NCBI RefSeq assembly: GCF_013149785.1
Contig: NZ_JABEZU010000002.1
Coordinates: 1-64,000 of the forward strand
Length of the DNA stretch: 64,000 nt
Direction of reading: 5' to 3'
Source of the DNA: Isoptericola halotolerans
GTDB taxonomy: Bacteria; Actinomycetota; Actinomycetes; Actinomycetales; Cellulomonadaceae
Under the pieces are notes generated by a model. The model was given only the letters and a program-made list of their open reading frames with translations, was not told where the DNA came from and did no database searches. Positions 7,193 through 18,800 of this stretch are shown here, in pieces (position 1 is the first letter of the stretch; every line of letters begins with the position of its first letter). Made by a program: the position numbers and the translations under genes.

Positions 7193-8800
7193 TCAGGCAC
7201 CCTCGGAGCGGTCGCGGGATGCGAGCAGACCCAGGTGCTCGGCGCGCGCGATCGCGTCGGCCCGGCTCGAGGCACCGAGCTTGGCGTACAGGCTGCTGCT
7301 CTGGCTGCGCACCGTGTGGACCGAGACGCCCAGTCGGTCGGCGACGGCGGACAGCGTGCCGCCGTCGACGAGCTCGTGCAGGACGACGGTCTCGCGTCGC
7401 GTGAGACGGACCAGCGGCAGCGGACGGTGGTTGCCGTCGAGGTCGGGCAGGGTGTCCTCGGGCGCGAGCGCGCCGAGGTCGGCCAGGGCGACGCGGTCCT
7501 CCAGCGGCACCGAGACCAGCGTGCTCCGCATCGAGGTGCCGAGGCGGCGTGCGGCGGCACCCGACTCCCGGGCGGCGTCGGCGTCCCCGAGCCGGTGCTG
7601 CGCGGCGGCGAGCACGAGCCGGAGCCCGACGGCGTCGCGCGGTGAGGTCGCCGGGTCGCGGATCGCGCGGGCGGCGATGCGGCCGGCCTCGCGCGCGTCG
7701 TCGGCGCGCAGGTAGACCTGCGCCACCGGCAGGGACAGGTCGGCGGGCACCGCCTGGGCGAGGTGCAGCACCTGCGAGCCCTCGCCGGCCTGGGTGAGGA
7801 GGTCCGCCCGGGCCCGGACGACGACGTGCCCGCCCGGCGCGTAGCGGTCTGCCCGGGCCCCGTGGGCGAAGCACGCCTCGTCGAGCTGGAGCAGCCCCTT
7901 GAGCGGGTCGCCGAAGAGCCGGGCGTGCTCGGCACGGACCGCCGCGAGGAACGGCCACAGCTCCCCGGCGTCCGCCGTGTCGCCGGCCTCGGTCAGCCAT
8001 CGTTCGGCGCCGACCCGGTCCAGGGCGTCGAGCGCCGTGCGTGCCCGGGCGACTCGCGCCGGCAGGGTGAGCGCGGGCCGCAGGGCACCGGGCACCTCGC
8101 CGAGCTCTTCGTGGCGCCGCAACCACGTCTGCGCCAGGTCGGGATGGCCGCGGAATGTCGCGAGCATCGCCAGCACGGCGGCTGCCTCGGCACCTGCGAA
8201 GTGCTGGAACGGGCCAGGGCCGGACTCAGCGTACGAGCGACTCAGGTGGTTGACGGCGATCTCCGGCGTCCCCGCCAGGACGGCGGTCACGCCCTGCTGG
8301 AGCTCGAGCAGTCCTGGACGCGTGGAGGTCCTGGACGCGTTCCACGGCCCCGGGGCCGGAGCGTCGGTCTCGAGGTGCCGCGCCACCTTCTCCGCGAGGC
8401 GCTGGGCCTCGGCGTGGGCACCGTGCATGCGGGCGGACACCACCGCGCAGACGCCCGCCGCGAGCACGTCGGCCCGCTCCCGGAAGCTCCGCGCCGTGCG
8501 TGCGTACCGCCTGCCGTGCGTGACGACGGCCTGCTTGACCACGGGCAGAGCGGCGGTGTGCTCCCCGTGCTCCACCTGATGGGCGACCAGACCGGCGAGC
8601 AGGAGCCGTGGGCGAGCCTCGACCACGGTGTCGGGCAGGTCGGCCAGCAGACCGAGCAGCTCGGGTGCGTAGGCAGCGGGCAGGTGGTGCCACAGCCGGT
8701 CGGACAGGGTCGCGAGCGTGTCCAGGTCCCGGCCTGCGATCGCGGTGCGGACCTGCTCGTCGCACTCGGGGTCGATCGGGGAACGGGCGTCCAGGTCCAT
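7193..8800 (-). CDS. LuxR-family regulator with helical repeat region, no ATPase domain
   Basis: A 535-residue protein whose C terminus is a LuxR/NarL helix-turn-helix (LTRRETVVLHELVDGGTLS, then RLGVSVHTVRSQSSSLYAKL). The preceding 430 residues are alpha-helical and TPR-like (many ALA, LAxR and EAxR turns), similar to the C-terminal part of MalT-type regulators. No Walker motif is present, so the usual N-terminal ATP-switch domain is missing. It is divergent from a full-length relative across 127 bp, which suggests shared control. The inducer is unknown. Confidence 0.82.
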   Translation of the reverse strand: MDLDARSPIDPECDEQVRTAIAGRDLDTLATLSDRLWHHLPAAYAPELLGLLADLPDTVVEARPRLLLAGLVAHQVEHGEHTAALPVVKQAVVTHGRRYARTARSFRERADVLAAGVCAVVSARMHGAHAEAQRLAEKVARHLETDAPAPGPWNASRTSTRPGLLELQQGVTAVLAGTPEIAVNHLSRSYAESGPGPFQHFAGAEAAAVLAMLATFRGHPDLAQTWLRRHEELGEVPGALRPALTLPARVARARTALDALDRVGAERWLTEAGDTADAGELWPFLAAVRAEHARLFGDPLKGLLQLDEACFAHGARADRYAPGGHVVVRARADLLTQAGEGSQVLHLAQAVPADLSLPVAQVYLRADDAREAGRIAARAIRDPATSPRDAVGLRLVLAAAQHRLGDADAARESGAAARRLGTSMRSTLVSVPLEDRVALADLGALAPEDTLPDLDGNHRPLPLVRLTRRETVVLHELVDGGTLSAVADRLGVSVHTVRSQSSSLYAKLGASSRADAIARAEHLGLLASRDRSEGA

Positions 8801-8927
8801 GGGAACAAGTCAAGCCGGGCGCGGGCGGCGTCGAGCCGCCGCCGAGGATGAGACACGGTATGAAATCGGTCCACGCCCTTCGGCGCTGTGACCTGCGGAG
8901 GTGCCCGCCCGTCGATAACATCATCGG

Positions 8928-11483
8928 GTGCATCGGGGGCGGAGCGCGCAGGGGCAGACACGTGCGGGCGCACGGACAAGTCGTGCAGAGCGGGATCGTC
9001 CACCGCTGCGCCTCGTGCCGGACGACGACGATCGGCCACCGCGACCCCTGCCGTGGCACCTGCCACGGCCGGAGCTGGAGCGACGCCTGCTGGCGTCCGA
9101 CCCCCTCGTCGTGGTGCGTGCACCGGCCGGCACGGGCAAGTCTCTGCTGGCCGCGAACGCCCTGCGTGCGCATGCGGCGTCGGGCGGACGCGCCACCTGG
9201 GTCGGCGTGCGGCGCCACACGGGGCGCGACGAGATCGTGGGAACGGTGCACGACGCTGGGGCCGCGGGCCGCTCCCTCCTCGTCCTCGACTCCTACGACC
9301 TTCGTGAGGACCCCGGCACCGACGAGGACGTCCTGGACGTGCTCGAGCACGCGCCGGACCTGCAGGTCGTGGCGACGTGCCGCGCCGTGACCGCCCTCGA
9401 GTCGCCCACGGCGGAGGTCCGGCTCGGCGTGCAGGTGCTCGAGGGGGACGCGCTGGCGCTCGACGGGGAGGCGGTCCGCGCGATGGCAGCACTCGCCGGC
9501 GTCGCGCTCGACGACCGTGCGACCGCACGGGTGCTCCGTGTGACCGGCGGGACGGCGGCCACCGTCCGGGCGCTCCTGGTCGCCGAGACGCGCGGGATCG
9601 TCCGTCTGAACGCCGCGGTGGACCGGACGATGCTCGAGATCGCGGCCAGGGTGGCCTCCGACCTTGCCGATCCCGCCGCGCTGGCCGACGGTCCACAGGT
9701 CCTTCGTTCCTGGGAGGCGCTGGCCGTGCCCGACACGGTGCCACGCGAGCTCCTGCCACAGCTGGTCGGCGCCGACGCCCTGGCGGCGACGGACTCCGCG
9801 CAGCAGGTGGGTATCGGCACCTGGTCGGTGGCGCGTGACGTCTTCGTCCTGACTCCTGTCACACGGCACGTGCTGCGCGAGCGGTTGCACCGCGACGATC
9901 CACTCCGGGAGGCCGAGCTTCTCGAGAAGGTCGTCGACTGGGCACTGCAGCGGGGTGACTACTTCGAGGGGTTGCGGGCCGCGGTCCACCGCCGCGACTT
10001 CGATGCCGCGAGCCGGATCGTCCTCGTGCACTGGTCGCAGATGGCGCGGCTGGACCCGGAGCGGACCTTGCAGGCCCTCGCCGACGTGCCACGCGGTGAG
10101 CTCCTGCGTCATCCCTACCTCGCGCTGGCCGCCGCGATCTGCTCCAACGCGCTGCCGGGGCGGCGGGCACGCACCGCCGAGTACCTCGCCCTGCTGATCG
10201 CCTCGATCGCGAGGCGCCTGCCCAGGGCGGAGACCGGTGAACGTGCCGTGCTGCTGGCGATCGAGTCGGTCGGGCTACGGCTGCTCGGCCAGACCGGTCG
10301 GTCGGCGGCCGTCGCGCGTCGCGCGGTCACCGCTCTCGAGGCGGCCGAGCGCGGTGCGGAGCCGGACGTCGACCTCGTCCGGCCCGTCGTCTCGATCCAG
10401 CTCGCCTCGTCGTTGTTCGCGGACGGCGACGTGGTGGCAGCCCTGGACCTCGCCCGCGCGACCGACGTCGACGATCACGACCCCACCGACGTGTCGGCCC
10501 TGCGCAGGACCCGCGTGGCGCTTTTCGCGGCGGTCGCTGGTCGTGTCGCCGACGCGGCGGCCGAGCTGTCCGAGCTGCCGTCCGACGACGAAGTGGAGCA
10601 CTCCCTGGGGCCCTACCGTGCGTCGACGGCCCGGCTGGCCCGTGCCGTCGTCGCCCTGGAGGACCAGCAGCCCGACCACGCGGACGAGCTGCTGCGCAGC
10701 CTCGACACCGAGATGGAGACCAACGAGTTCTGGCCGGTGCACGTCCTCGTCGACGCGACGGTCGACCTCGTGCGCGGCAACGCCACCGGGGCCCTGGTGA
10801 CCCTGGCGCGCGCGCACGACCGCCGAGGGAAGGGACCGGCGTCGTACTGGCCGCAGACGCTCGGCGCGCTCGAGGCCACCGCCCTCCTCGCGACCGACCA
10901 GCCGGACGCAGCGATGCTGCGACTGAGACGGCTGGACGCGGACCACCCGGCGGTACGAGCCGCCACCGCCAGGGCGCGCCTCGCTGCGGGCGACGTCGCT
11001 ACGGCTCTGGAGAGGGCTGGTGTGCCGACGGCGATGCCAGCGGGGTGCTTCGTCGAGACGGACCTGCGGCTCGTGCTCGCGTCGGCGGCGGCACGACGGG
11101 GGCACGACGACGTCGCTCGGCGCGCGCTGGCGGGCGCGTTCCGGCCCGGGACGACGAGGCTGCCGTGGTTGTTCGTCCCCGCCGAGGATCGTGCGCGCCT
11201 CGTGTCCCTCGCCGCTCACGACCCAGACCTGAGCCAGGAGATCGCGGCCCTGCCCGACCTGCCTGCGATCGTGCCCGCGCGCACAGCCGTGGTTCAGCTC
11301 ACCGAGCGTGAGCAGGTCGTCCTGCAGGGGCTCGCGGAAGGACTCGGTGGCCCCCAGCTCGCGGCACGGCTGCACGTCACGTTGCACACGATCAAGTCGC
11401 AGACCCGCACCCTGTACCGCAAGCTCGGCGTCAGGTCGCGGGCGGACGCGCTCGTCGTCGCACGGCGCCGCGGACTGCTGTGA
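8928..11483 (+). CDS. Large MalT-like LuxR regulator with N-terminal ATPase
   Basis: An 851-residue LAL/MalT-type regulator. Walker A is APAGTGKS at residues 65-72, and a Walker B-like SLLVLDSYD follows some 45 residues later. A long helical repeat region fills the middle. The C-terminal HTH reads LTEREQVVLQGLAEGLGG and LHVTLHTIKSQTRTLYRKL. The first 30 residues are Arg-rich and the GTG start has no good ribosome site, so a later start (a GTG near 9018) is possible. Its stop overlaps the start of an MFS transporter, suggesting coupled expression. The left neighbour is a divergent relative without the ATPase. Confidence 0.85.
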   Translation: MHRGRSAQGQTRAGARTSRAERDRPPLRLVPDDDDRPPRPLPWHLPRPELERRLLASDPLVVVRAPAGTGKSLLAANALRAHAASGGRATWVGVRRHTGRDEIVGTVHDAGAAGRSLLVLDSYDLREDPGTDEDVLDVLEHAPDLQVVATCRAVTALESPTAEVRLGVQVLEGDALALDGEAVRAMAALAGVALDDRATARVLRVTGGTAATVRALLVAETRGIVRLNAAVDRTMLEIAARVASDLADPAALADGPQVLRSWEALAVPDTVPRELLPQLVGADALAATDSAQQVGIGTWSVARDVFVLTPVTRHVLRERLHRDDPLREAELLEKVVDWALQRGDYFEGLRAAVHRRDFDAASRIVLVHWSQMARLDPERTLQALADVPRGELLRHPYLALAAAICSNALPGRRARTAEYLALLIASIARRLPRAETGERAVLLAIESVGLRLLGQTGRSAAVARRAVTALEAAERGAEPDVDLVRPVVSIQLASSLFADGDVVAALDLARATDVDDHDPTDVSALRRTRVALFAAVAGRVADAAAELSELPSDDEVEHSLGPYRASTARLARAVVALEDQQPDHADELLRSLDTEMETNEFWPVHVLVDATVDLVRGNATGALVTLARAHDRRGKGPASYWPQTLGALEATALLATDQPDAAMLRLRRLDADHPAVRAATARARLAAGDVATALERAGVPTAMPAGCFVETDLRLVLASAAARRGHDDVARRALAGAFRPGTTRLPWLFVPAEDRARLVSLAAHDPDLSQEIAALPDLPAIVPARTAVVQLTEREQVVLQGLAEGLGGPQLAARLHVTLHTIKSQTRTLYRKLGVRSRADALVVARRRGLL

Positions 11484-12733
11484 CCGCTCCGTCTGCCCCG
11501 GCATCGGTGCGCCGCACCCTCGGCTGGATCTTCGCCGGCCAGCTCTCGGTGTACGTGGCGCTCGCGGCGGTGGTCGCCGTGCTGCTGCCCCTCCAGCTCG
11601 CCGACCTCGCCCCCGACGGCAAGGAGCGGGCGCTCGCCGTGGTCTCCTTCGCCTCCTCGGCCCTGACGGCGCTCACCCTGCCGGTGGTCGGTGCGTTGTC
11701 CGACCGCACCCGCAGCCGCTGGGGCCGGCGCGCCCCCTGGGCCGCGGCGGGCGGCACTCTCGGGGGGATCGCGGTGGCGCTGATGCCGAGCGCGACGACG
11801 GTCCTCGCCCTCGGCCTCCTGTGGGTGGTCGGGCAGGTGACGCTCAACATGGTCGACGCCGCGATGGCCGCCGCGGTCGCCGACGACGTCCCGCGGCACC
11901 GTCGCGGCACCGGGTCCGCCGCGCTCGCTCTGGGGACCGGGCTGGGCAGCGCCGTCGGCGCGGTGCTCGCCGGGCGACTGGTCGGCGACCCCACGGCTGC
12001 GGCGGTGGTGGCCGGTGCTGTCGCCGCGGGCGGCGCCTGGGCCTTCCTCGCCGCGGCGCGGCGTGCGCGCCCGGCCACCTGGACCCAGCCGCCCGATCGG
12101 CTGCCGGACGCCCCCCGGTGGTCCGCGCTGCGCCGGGCACTCGCTCGGCCCACCCTCCGCAGCGCCCTGCTGTCGCGGTGCCTCCTGGTCGGCGGCACCC
12201 AGATGGTCGTCGCCTACCAGCTCTACGTGCTGGTCGACCGGACCGGTCTGACCATGCCGGAGGCGGCGAGGCTCTCCGGCCTCCTCGTGGTGATCCACCT
12301 CGTGGCCGCGACGACGGGTGCGGTGGTCGCGGGCCGGTGGTCCGACGCCGTCGGGTCACGCCGCCCCTTCCTCGTTGCCGGATGCCTGCTGCTGTGCGTC
12401 GCCGCCCTGCTCCCGGCGCTGTCGACCGATACGGGCGCCGTCGTCGCCTACGCGGCGCTCGCGGGGATCGCTACCGGGACCTTCTTCACCGTGCAGCTCG
12501 CGGACCTCGTCGACCGCATGCCGTCGCTGCGGGACGCCGGGCACGACCTGGGGCTCCTGGGCGCGGCCACGACGCTGCCGCAGGCGTTCGCACCGTTGCT
12601 CGGGTACGCCGTCTTCCGGCTCACCGGTGGCTACGGCGGGCTCTTCGCCACCGTCGCGGTCCTGGCGGCCGCGGCGGCGGTCGTGACGCTCCGTCCGCGG
12701 GCCGGGACGCGCGACGTCGTCGAGCGCCCATAG
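11480..12733 (+). CDS. Major facilitator superfamily transporter
   Basis: A 417-residue protein with about twelve hydrophobic segments and the MFS loop-2 motif GALSDRTRSRWGRRAP between helices 2 and 3, with a second loop GRWSDAVGSRRP in the other half. The GTG start overlaps the stop of the upstream LuxR regulator (GTGA), which points to translational coupling and to the regulator controlling this transporter. The sequence resembles sugar or drug MFS carriers without a clear choice between them. The substrate is unknown. Confidence 0.88.
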   Translation: MTAPSAPASVRRTLGWIFAGQLSVYVALAAVVAVLLPLQLADLAPDGKERALAVVSFASSALTALTLPVVGALSDRTRSRWGRRAPWAAAGGTLGGIAVALMPSATTVLALGLLWVVGQVTLNMVDAAMAAAVADDVPRHRRGTGSAALALGTGLGSAVGAVLAGRLVGDPTAAAVVAGAVAAGGAWAFLAAARRARPATWTQPPDRLPDAPRWSALRRALARPTLRSALLSRCLLVGGTQMVVAYQLYVLVDRTGLTMPEAARLSGLLVVIHLVAATTGAVVAGRWSDAVGSRRPFLVAGCLLLCVAALLPALSTDTGAVVAYAALAGIATGTFFTVQLADLVDRMPSLRDAGHDLGLLGAATTLPQAFAPLLGYAVFRLTGGYGGLFATVAVLAAAAAVVTLRPRAGTRDVVERP

Positions 12734-12876
12734 CAGAGCGAGCGGGTGAAAAGTCACTCGCAGTGCATGAAGTGGTGCACCAAATTCTCGGGTTCGCCGC
12801 GCACGGTCCGAGCCGCCCCGGTCTCATGACTGGTGATGCACGCGACGGGCGTGCGGCCGTAGCCAGAGGGGGAACC

Positions 12877-15800
12877 ATGAGGATGGACCGACCAGGTGGT
12901 GACAGCGCAGGACGTCACGAGGGCTCCGCGCCGCCGAGTGCTCGACACCGTCCGGCCCTGCGCCCCTCGGTCTGGCGCCGGGCCGCGGGCGCGGGAACGG
13001 CGCTCGTCATGGTTGGCGCTGGTCTCGTGGGCCTCGCGGCACCGGTCGCGGCAGATCCCGTGTACGAGATCACCGCACGCTGGGCCGACGACACGCCGGA
13101 CACCGTGGCTTCGGGCGACGTGGTCAACGCGGAGTGGCGGGTGAACGTCAACGACGACGCTCCTGCCCCGTCGAACGACCCGGTCGACGACGTGAACTTC
13201 ACGCTGACGCTCGACAACGGGTTCTTCAGCGAGCTGCCCGACGCCTGTCTCACGGAGGGGGTCGACCCGGTCTCGGAGATCTCCGAGGACGGGCGGACCC
13301 TGGTGTGCAACATCGGCACCCAGGACCAGGGCACGGCGTACGTGCTGCAGACCGCGATCGTCGCGGACGGCGAGACGGGCAGCCAGCTCGAGGCCTCGGG
13401 GGAGATCGACGGGCAGGCGGTGGAGCTTCCTCCGATCACGATCGAGAACCCGTTCCTGATGGACATCGCCTGGCAGTCCTCGGTCACCGGTGTGACCAGG
13501 GAAGCGTCGAGTGTCGACGTCGCCTTCCAGTGGACGCTCTTCCTCGGTGCGGGCAGCGACCCCGGCCCGGACACGGTGTCGTACACGCTCGACGTGGCTG
13601 CGGGCTCGGGCGCCGCGGTGGCGGTCGCGCCGGACGCCTGCTCGGCGTTCACGGAGGGTCGCGCGTCCGGGCACCCGTGGTCCGGTGGGGACCACCCCGA
13701 CGAGCAGCTGACCTCCTTCGTCGACTCGTGCACCCTCACTGAGACAGGAACGCCGGGCAGCTTCCTGCTGACACTCTCCGGGATCGACTACTCGCGCCTG
13801 CAGGTCCCGTCGCTCGACTCGGTCGGGCTGGCGCTGCCCACGGATCGGGACGCGATCGCCAGCGGCAGCGTGACCTTCCGTGTCGACGGCACGCAGAACG
13901 ACACGTTGGCACTGTCGTCGACTGCGCCGACGTACACGTCGCCGGGCGGAGCGGAGAGCACGGACGACCCGGCCAACAACACGTCGTCGAAGACATGGAC
14001 GACCGGCGCCTGGAGCAGCGCCTGGCAGCCCGAATCGACCGGATACCCGGTACCCAGCTGGTGGAGCGACCAGTTCCGCGTCGCTCCGGGGGCAGAGGTC
14101 CAGTCCGTGACGAACGTCTCCTATGGGCAAGGTTCCTACCCCGCGACGGACACGTTCTCCCAGTGCGCAGTGCTCGACACCCGCTACGTGAGCTACGAGT
14201 TCGCCGAGCACCGGTACGGGTGGGCCGGTGATCCGGTCGACTCGACCATGGAGTGGTACGTCGGCGGAGCAGCCACGCTTGATCCGGACAGCGCGTCGTA
14301 CGACCCGAACGCCTTCCGGTGCGCGAACGATCCCGGTGGCTGGACCACTGTCGAGCCGGCCGACCCGTCCGCGGTCAAGGCGGTGCGCGTGACCTACCCG
14401 TTCTCCGCGATCCAGGGGGCACAGAACGCCCCCCTGACCGTCCGCCAGACGGTCAACGACGACGTCGCCGTCGGCCAGGACATCTGGATGTTCGGCGAGG
14501 TCGCCCGCAACGGGACGTGGGTGAACGTGAACCGGGGCACGACCCCGGACGATGCCGGCGGCTCGCTCCTCACCCCGGACGCCCGCTACCCCTTCACGGC
14601 CAACGGCCGCGACATCGTACGCATCGTCGGGATCACCCCGGCGGTGAGCAAGACCGTCGACCGGGCTGTCGTCCAGCCGGGCGAGCCCGCGAGCTTCACC
14701 CTGACCTACTCGGCGAACGGTACCGGGCCGGTGGAGGAGACCGTCGACGGCTTCGAGCTCGTCGACACCTTGCCGGCGGGGATGACCTACGTTCCCGGGT
14801 CGGCATCGCCGGCGCCGGTGGTGTCCACCGACGACGAAGGGCATGAGGTCCTGACGTGGGTCCTCGACGGAGTACTCACGAACACCCAGGTCCCGCTCAC
14901 CTACCAGGCCGTCGCCGACTCCTCGGTCGACCCCGGGCAGACGCTGACGAACAGTGTCACGGCTTCCGCCGAAGGAGCCACGTCGCTGGCTGCCACGGCA
15001 CAGGTGACGGTGTCGACCGCCGGGTACACGACGATCGGGAAGTCGGCGGACACGCCGTTCATCCCGAACCCCGACGGCGACGGTGTGGGTGAGGGCTCGT
15101 GGACGGTGACGCTGCGGTCCTTCGACCCGCTGGCGCAGGACTACACCGACACGATCGACATCCTGCCGTTCAACGGTGACGAGCGCGGCACCGACTTCGC
15201 GGGCTCCTACGCGCTGACGGGAGTGGACGCCGTGGGCGGCGCCACCGTCTACTACACGACGGCCGACCCGGCGACGCTCAGCGACGACCCGGCGGACGCC
15301 TCCAACGGTGCCGCGGGCGACGTGGCGGGCAACACGGTCGGGTGGTCGACGACGTTCACCACCGACGCGACCGCGGTGCGCGTCATCGGGCCGGAGCTCG
15401 CTCCGGGCGCGACGCAGCAGTTCACGCTGAACGTGGCCACGGACGGTGTGGAGGGCGGGGACGTGCTGGTCAACCGCGCTCAGGCGCGGGACGGCCACAC
15501 CGAGCTGGTGATGCGCACGTCCGCGCCGATCACGGTGGCGAACTACTACTCGGCGTCGCTGAAGAAGTACGTGCAGGACCTCGACGGGGAGTGGCGTGAC
15601 GCGAACACCGTCGAGGACTACCCGTCGTTCAAGGTCGGCGACACGATCCGGTACCGGATCGTGGTGGAGAACACCGGTCAGGGGACGCTGACGGGTATCG
15701 AGGTCTCGGACGACCTGCAGCCCGAGCTGGGGTCGTTCACGATCGACGAGCTGGCCCCGGGCGAGGAGGAGGTCCACGAGTTCGAGATCGTGGCGGACGA

Positions 15801-18800
15801 GTCCGTGGGCGACGGCGTGGTGAACACGGCGTGCGCGGCGGCGGACGTCCCCGAGGACTCGCAGGTCCCGCCGTCGATCAACTGCGACCCGGCCGGGTTC
15901 GAGGTGGACGGCGACCCGACCCACGCCAAGGAGCTGGTCTCGGCCACGCCGATCGGTGACGGGCAGTGGGAGGTCGTCTACGGCATCGAGGTGTCCAACA
16001 CCTCGACGGCGTCGACGTCGTACTCGCTGGACGACACGCTGCGGTTCACCGACCAGGCCACGATCGTCTCGGCCGAGGTGACCGGTTCTCCGGACGGCGT
16101 GACGTTGGCCGACCCGGCCTGGGACGGTCAGGACGACGTGCTGATCGCGTCGGACGTGCCGCTGGCCGGCAACGACGACGACGGGTACGCCCCGCACGAG
16201 TACGTGCTGACCGTGATCGCGGACGTGCCGCTGCAGCTCGAGGGCGCGGGTGCGGACCCGGACTCGACGGACTGCCCGGCCGAGGGCGACGCCGAGCAGG
16301 GGTTCAACAACACCTCGGAGCTGACCAAGAGCAACGGCGAGGTGGAACCCGACCAGGCGTGCGCACGGGTCCCGTCGATCGACGTCGACAAGACCGTGTC
16401 CGCGGGCCCGACCCCGAACGGTGACGCGACCTGGACGGTGACCTACGACGTCGTCGCCACCAACGGGGGCGCCGTCGACGGCACCTACGAGGTGACGGAC
16501 CGCATGACCGCCGACGGTGACCTCGAGGTCGTCTCGGGCGCGGTGGTCTCGGCGCCGGACGGTGTGACGCCGAACGCATCGTGGACGGGTCTGGGTGCCG
16601 AGGGTGACGCGCAGAACGTCATCGCCTCGGACGTCAGCCTGCCTGCGGGCGAGAGCCACACGTACCAGGTGGAGGTCGTGGTCGGTCTGGTCGAGGGTAC
16701 CGAGGGGCAACCGGTGATCACGCCGTGCTCCGCTCTCGGCGAGGGCGGTCCGGGTGGCCTGTCGAACACCGCGGAGATCGAGCACAACGACCTGACCGAC
16801 GACGCTAGCGCCTGCGTCGGCGTGGGCGTGGTGCTCGTGGACAAGACGGTCGGTGCCGGCCCGACGCCGAACGGCGACGGGACCTGGACGGTGGTCTACG
16901 ACATCGTCGCCGAGCACGTGGGTGGCGACCCGGCGGACTACGACGTGACCGACCGGCTGCACTTCGGTGAGGGCATCGAGATCGTCGAGGCCGGGGTGAT
17001 CACGGCGCCGGACGGGGTCGAGACCAACCCGGGGTGGACGGGTCTGGGGGCCGAGGAATCCGACCCGGAGAACCTGGTCGCCGCCGAGGTGACCATGCCG
17101 GTGGGTGGGACCCACACCTACCAGGTCGAGGTCACTGTCCAGATGGACGAGGCCACGATCGACCCGTCCGTGCTGGAGTGCCCGCCGCCGGGCAGTGGTG
17201 AGGCCGGTGGTCTGGCGAACTCGACCAGCCTGACCAGCAACGGCATCGTCGCGCTCGACGACGTGTGCCCGAGCGTGCCGCTGATCATCATGGACAAGGA
17301 GCTGTCCGAGGACAGCCCGGTGGCCAACGGCGACGGTACCTGGACGATCACGTACGACGTGACCGCGTCGAACGTGGGTCAGGCTGCGGGTGACTACGAC
17401 CTGTCCGACGAGCTGCGGTACGGCGAGGGCATCGACGTGGTCGAGTCCGCTATCGTCTCGGCACCCGCAGGGGTGACGCCGAACACCGGATGGACCGGGC
17501 AGGGCACCACCGGCTCGGCGGAGAACGTGATCGTCACTGGTCAGATGCTCGATGCTGGTGCGTCGCACACGTTCCAGGTCGAGGTCGTGGCCTCGTTGGA
17601 CCTCGAGGTGGTCACACCGGAGACGCTGGAGTGCCCTGAGCCGGGGTCGGGGGAGCCGGGTGGCTTCGCCAACACTGCGGCGCTGGTCCACAACGGCGAG
17701 CCGCAGACTGACGACGCGTGCACCGAACCGCCGCTTGTCGACGTCACCAAGTCGATCTCGGGTGCGGTGAGCCCGGTCGACGGCGTCGACGGTCAGTACG
17801 ACGTGACGTACGAGCTCGTCGTGACCAACCGTGGTCCGGGTGCCGGTGACTACGACCTGACCGACAGCCTCGCGTGGGGCACGGGCATCTCCGTCGTCGG
17901 CATCCAGGACGTGACCACCGACGTCGAGGACTCGGTCGGGATCAACGGCGGGTTCGACGGGATCGAGGACACGCTGATCGTGACCGATCAGCCGATCGCG
18001 GGCGCGACCGGTGCGTCGGTGGTGCACACCTACACGGTGACGGTGCGGTATGCGGCGGACCTGTCCGACGTCGTCCTGCCGGACACCGACGAGTGCACCA
18101 GTGGCGGCGACGCCGTCGACGGGGCGCTGGTCAACGTCGCGGACGTCACCTGGAACGGCATCGAAGGCTCCGACGCCGAGTGCGTGCGTTCGGGCAAGCC
18201 GACGCTGGACAAGGCGTTGGTCTCTGCGGAGCCTGTGGGTGACGGGCAGTGGGAGGTCGTCTACGACCTGACGGTGGGCAACGTCGGTCGTGAGGCCACG
18301 ACGTACGACCTGGACGACGAGCTCCTCTTCGCTCCGGTGATCACGGTGGACTCCGTCTCGGTGACCGGCCCCGAGGGTGTGACCCTCGACGGCGGGTTCG
18401 ACGGCGCCGGCCAGCAGCGCATCGCCACGGACGTGTCGATCGCCGGGCTGGACGACGACGGGTACGCCCCGCACGTCTACACGGTCACGGTGGTCGCGGA
18501 CGTGCCGCTGACGTTCGACAGCTCGGACGTGGGTGCGGACGGGACCGGTTCGCCGGCCTGCACCGAACCCACCGGGTCGAACCTGGTCTCCCAGGGGCTC
18601 AACAACGCGGCGACCCTGACCGACGAGAACGGCAACCAGGTCACTGACACCGACTGCGCGGAGCTGCCCTCGATCGACATCACCAAGTCGGTCGTCGGTG
18701 AGCCGGGCGTGGACGACGGGGTGTGGACCATCACCTACGACATCGTCGCGATCAACGACGGTGCCGCCCGGGGGGTCTACACCTTGACCGACCGGCTGCG

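Noticed and set aside
11308-12876. Upstream part of the frame that contains the wall protein
   Set aside because: It overlaps the LuxR and MFS genes, shows Arg/Pro-rich shadow composition, and the real ATG with ribosome site is at 12877.
12754-18474. Minus-strand open frame of 1906 codons opposite the wall protein
   Set aside because: Its Arg-, Asp-, Val- and His-rich composition is the antisense of a GC-rich repeat gene, it has no domain, and the plus-strand protein has a signal and sorting motif.
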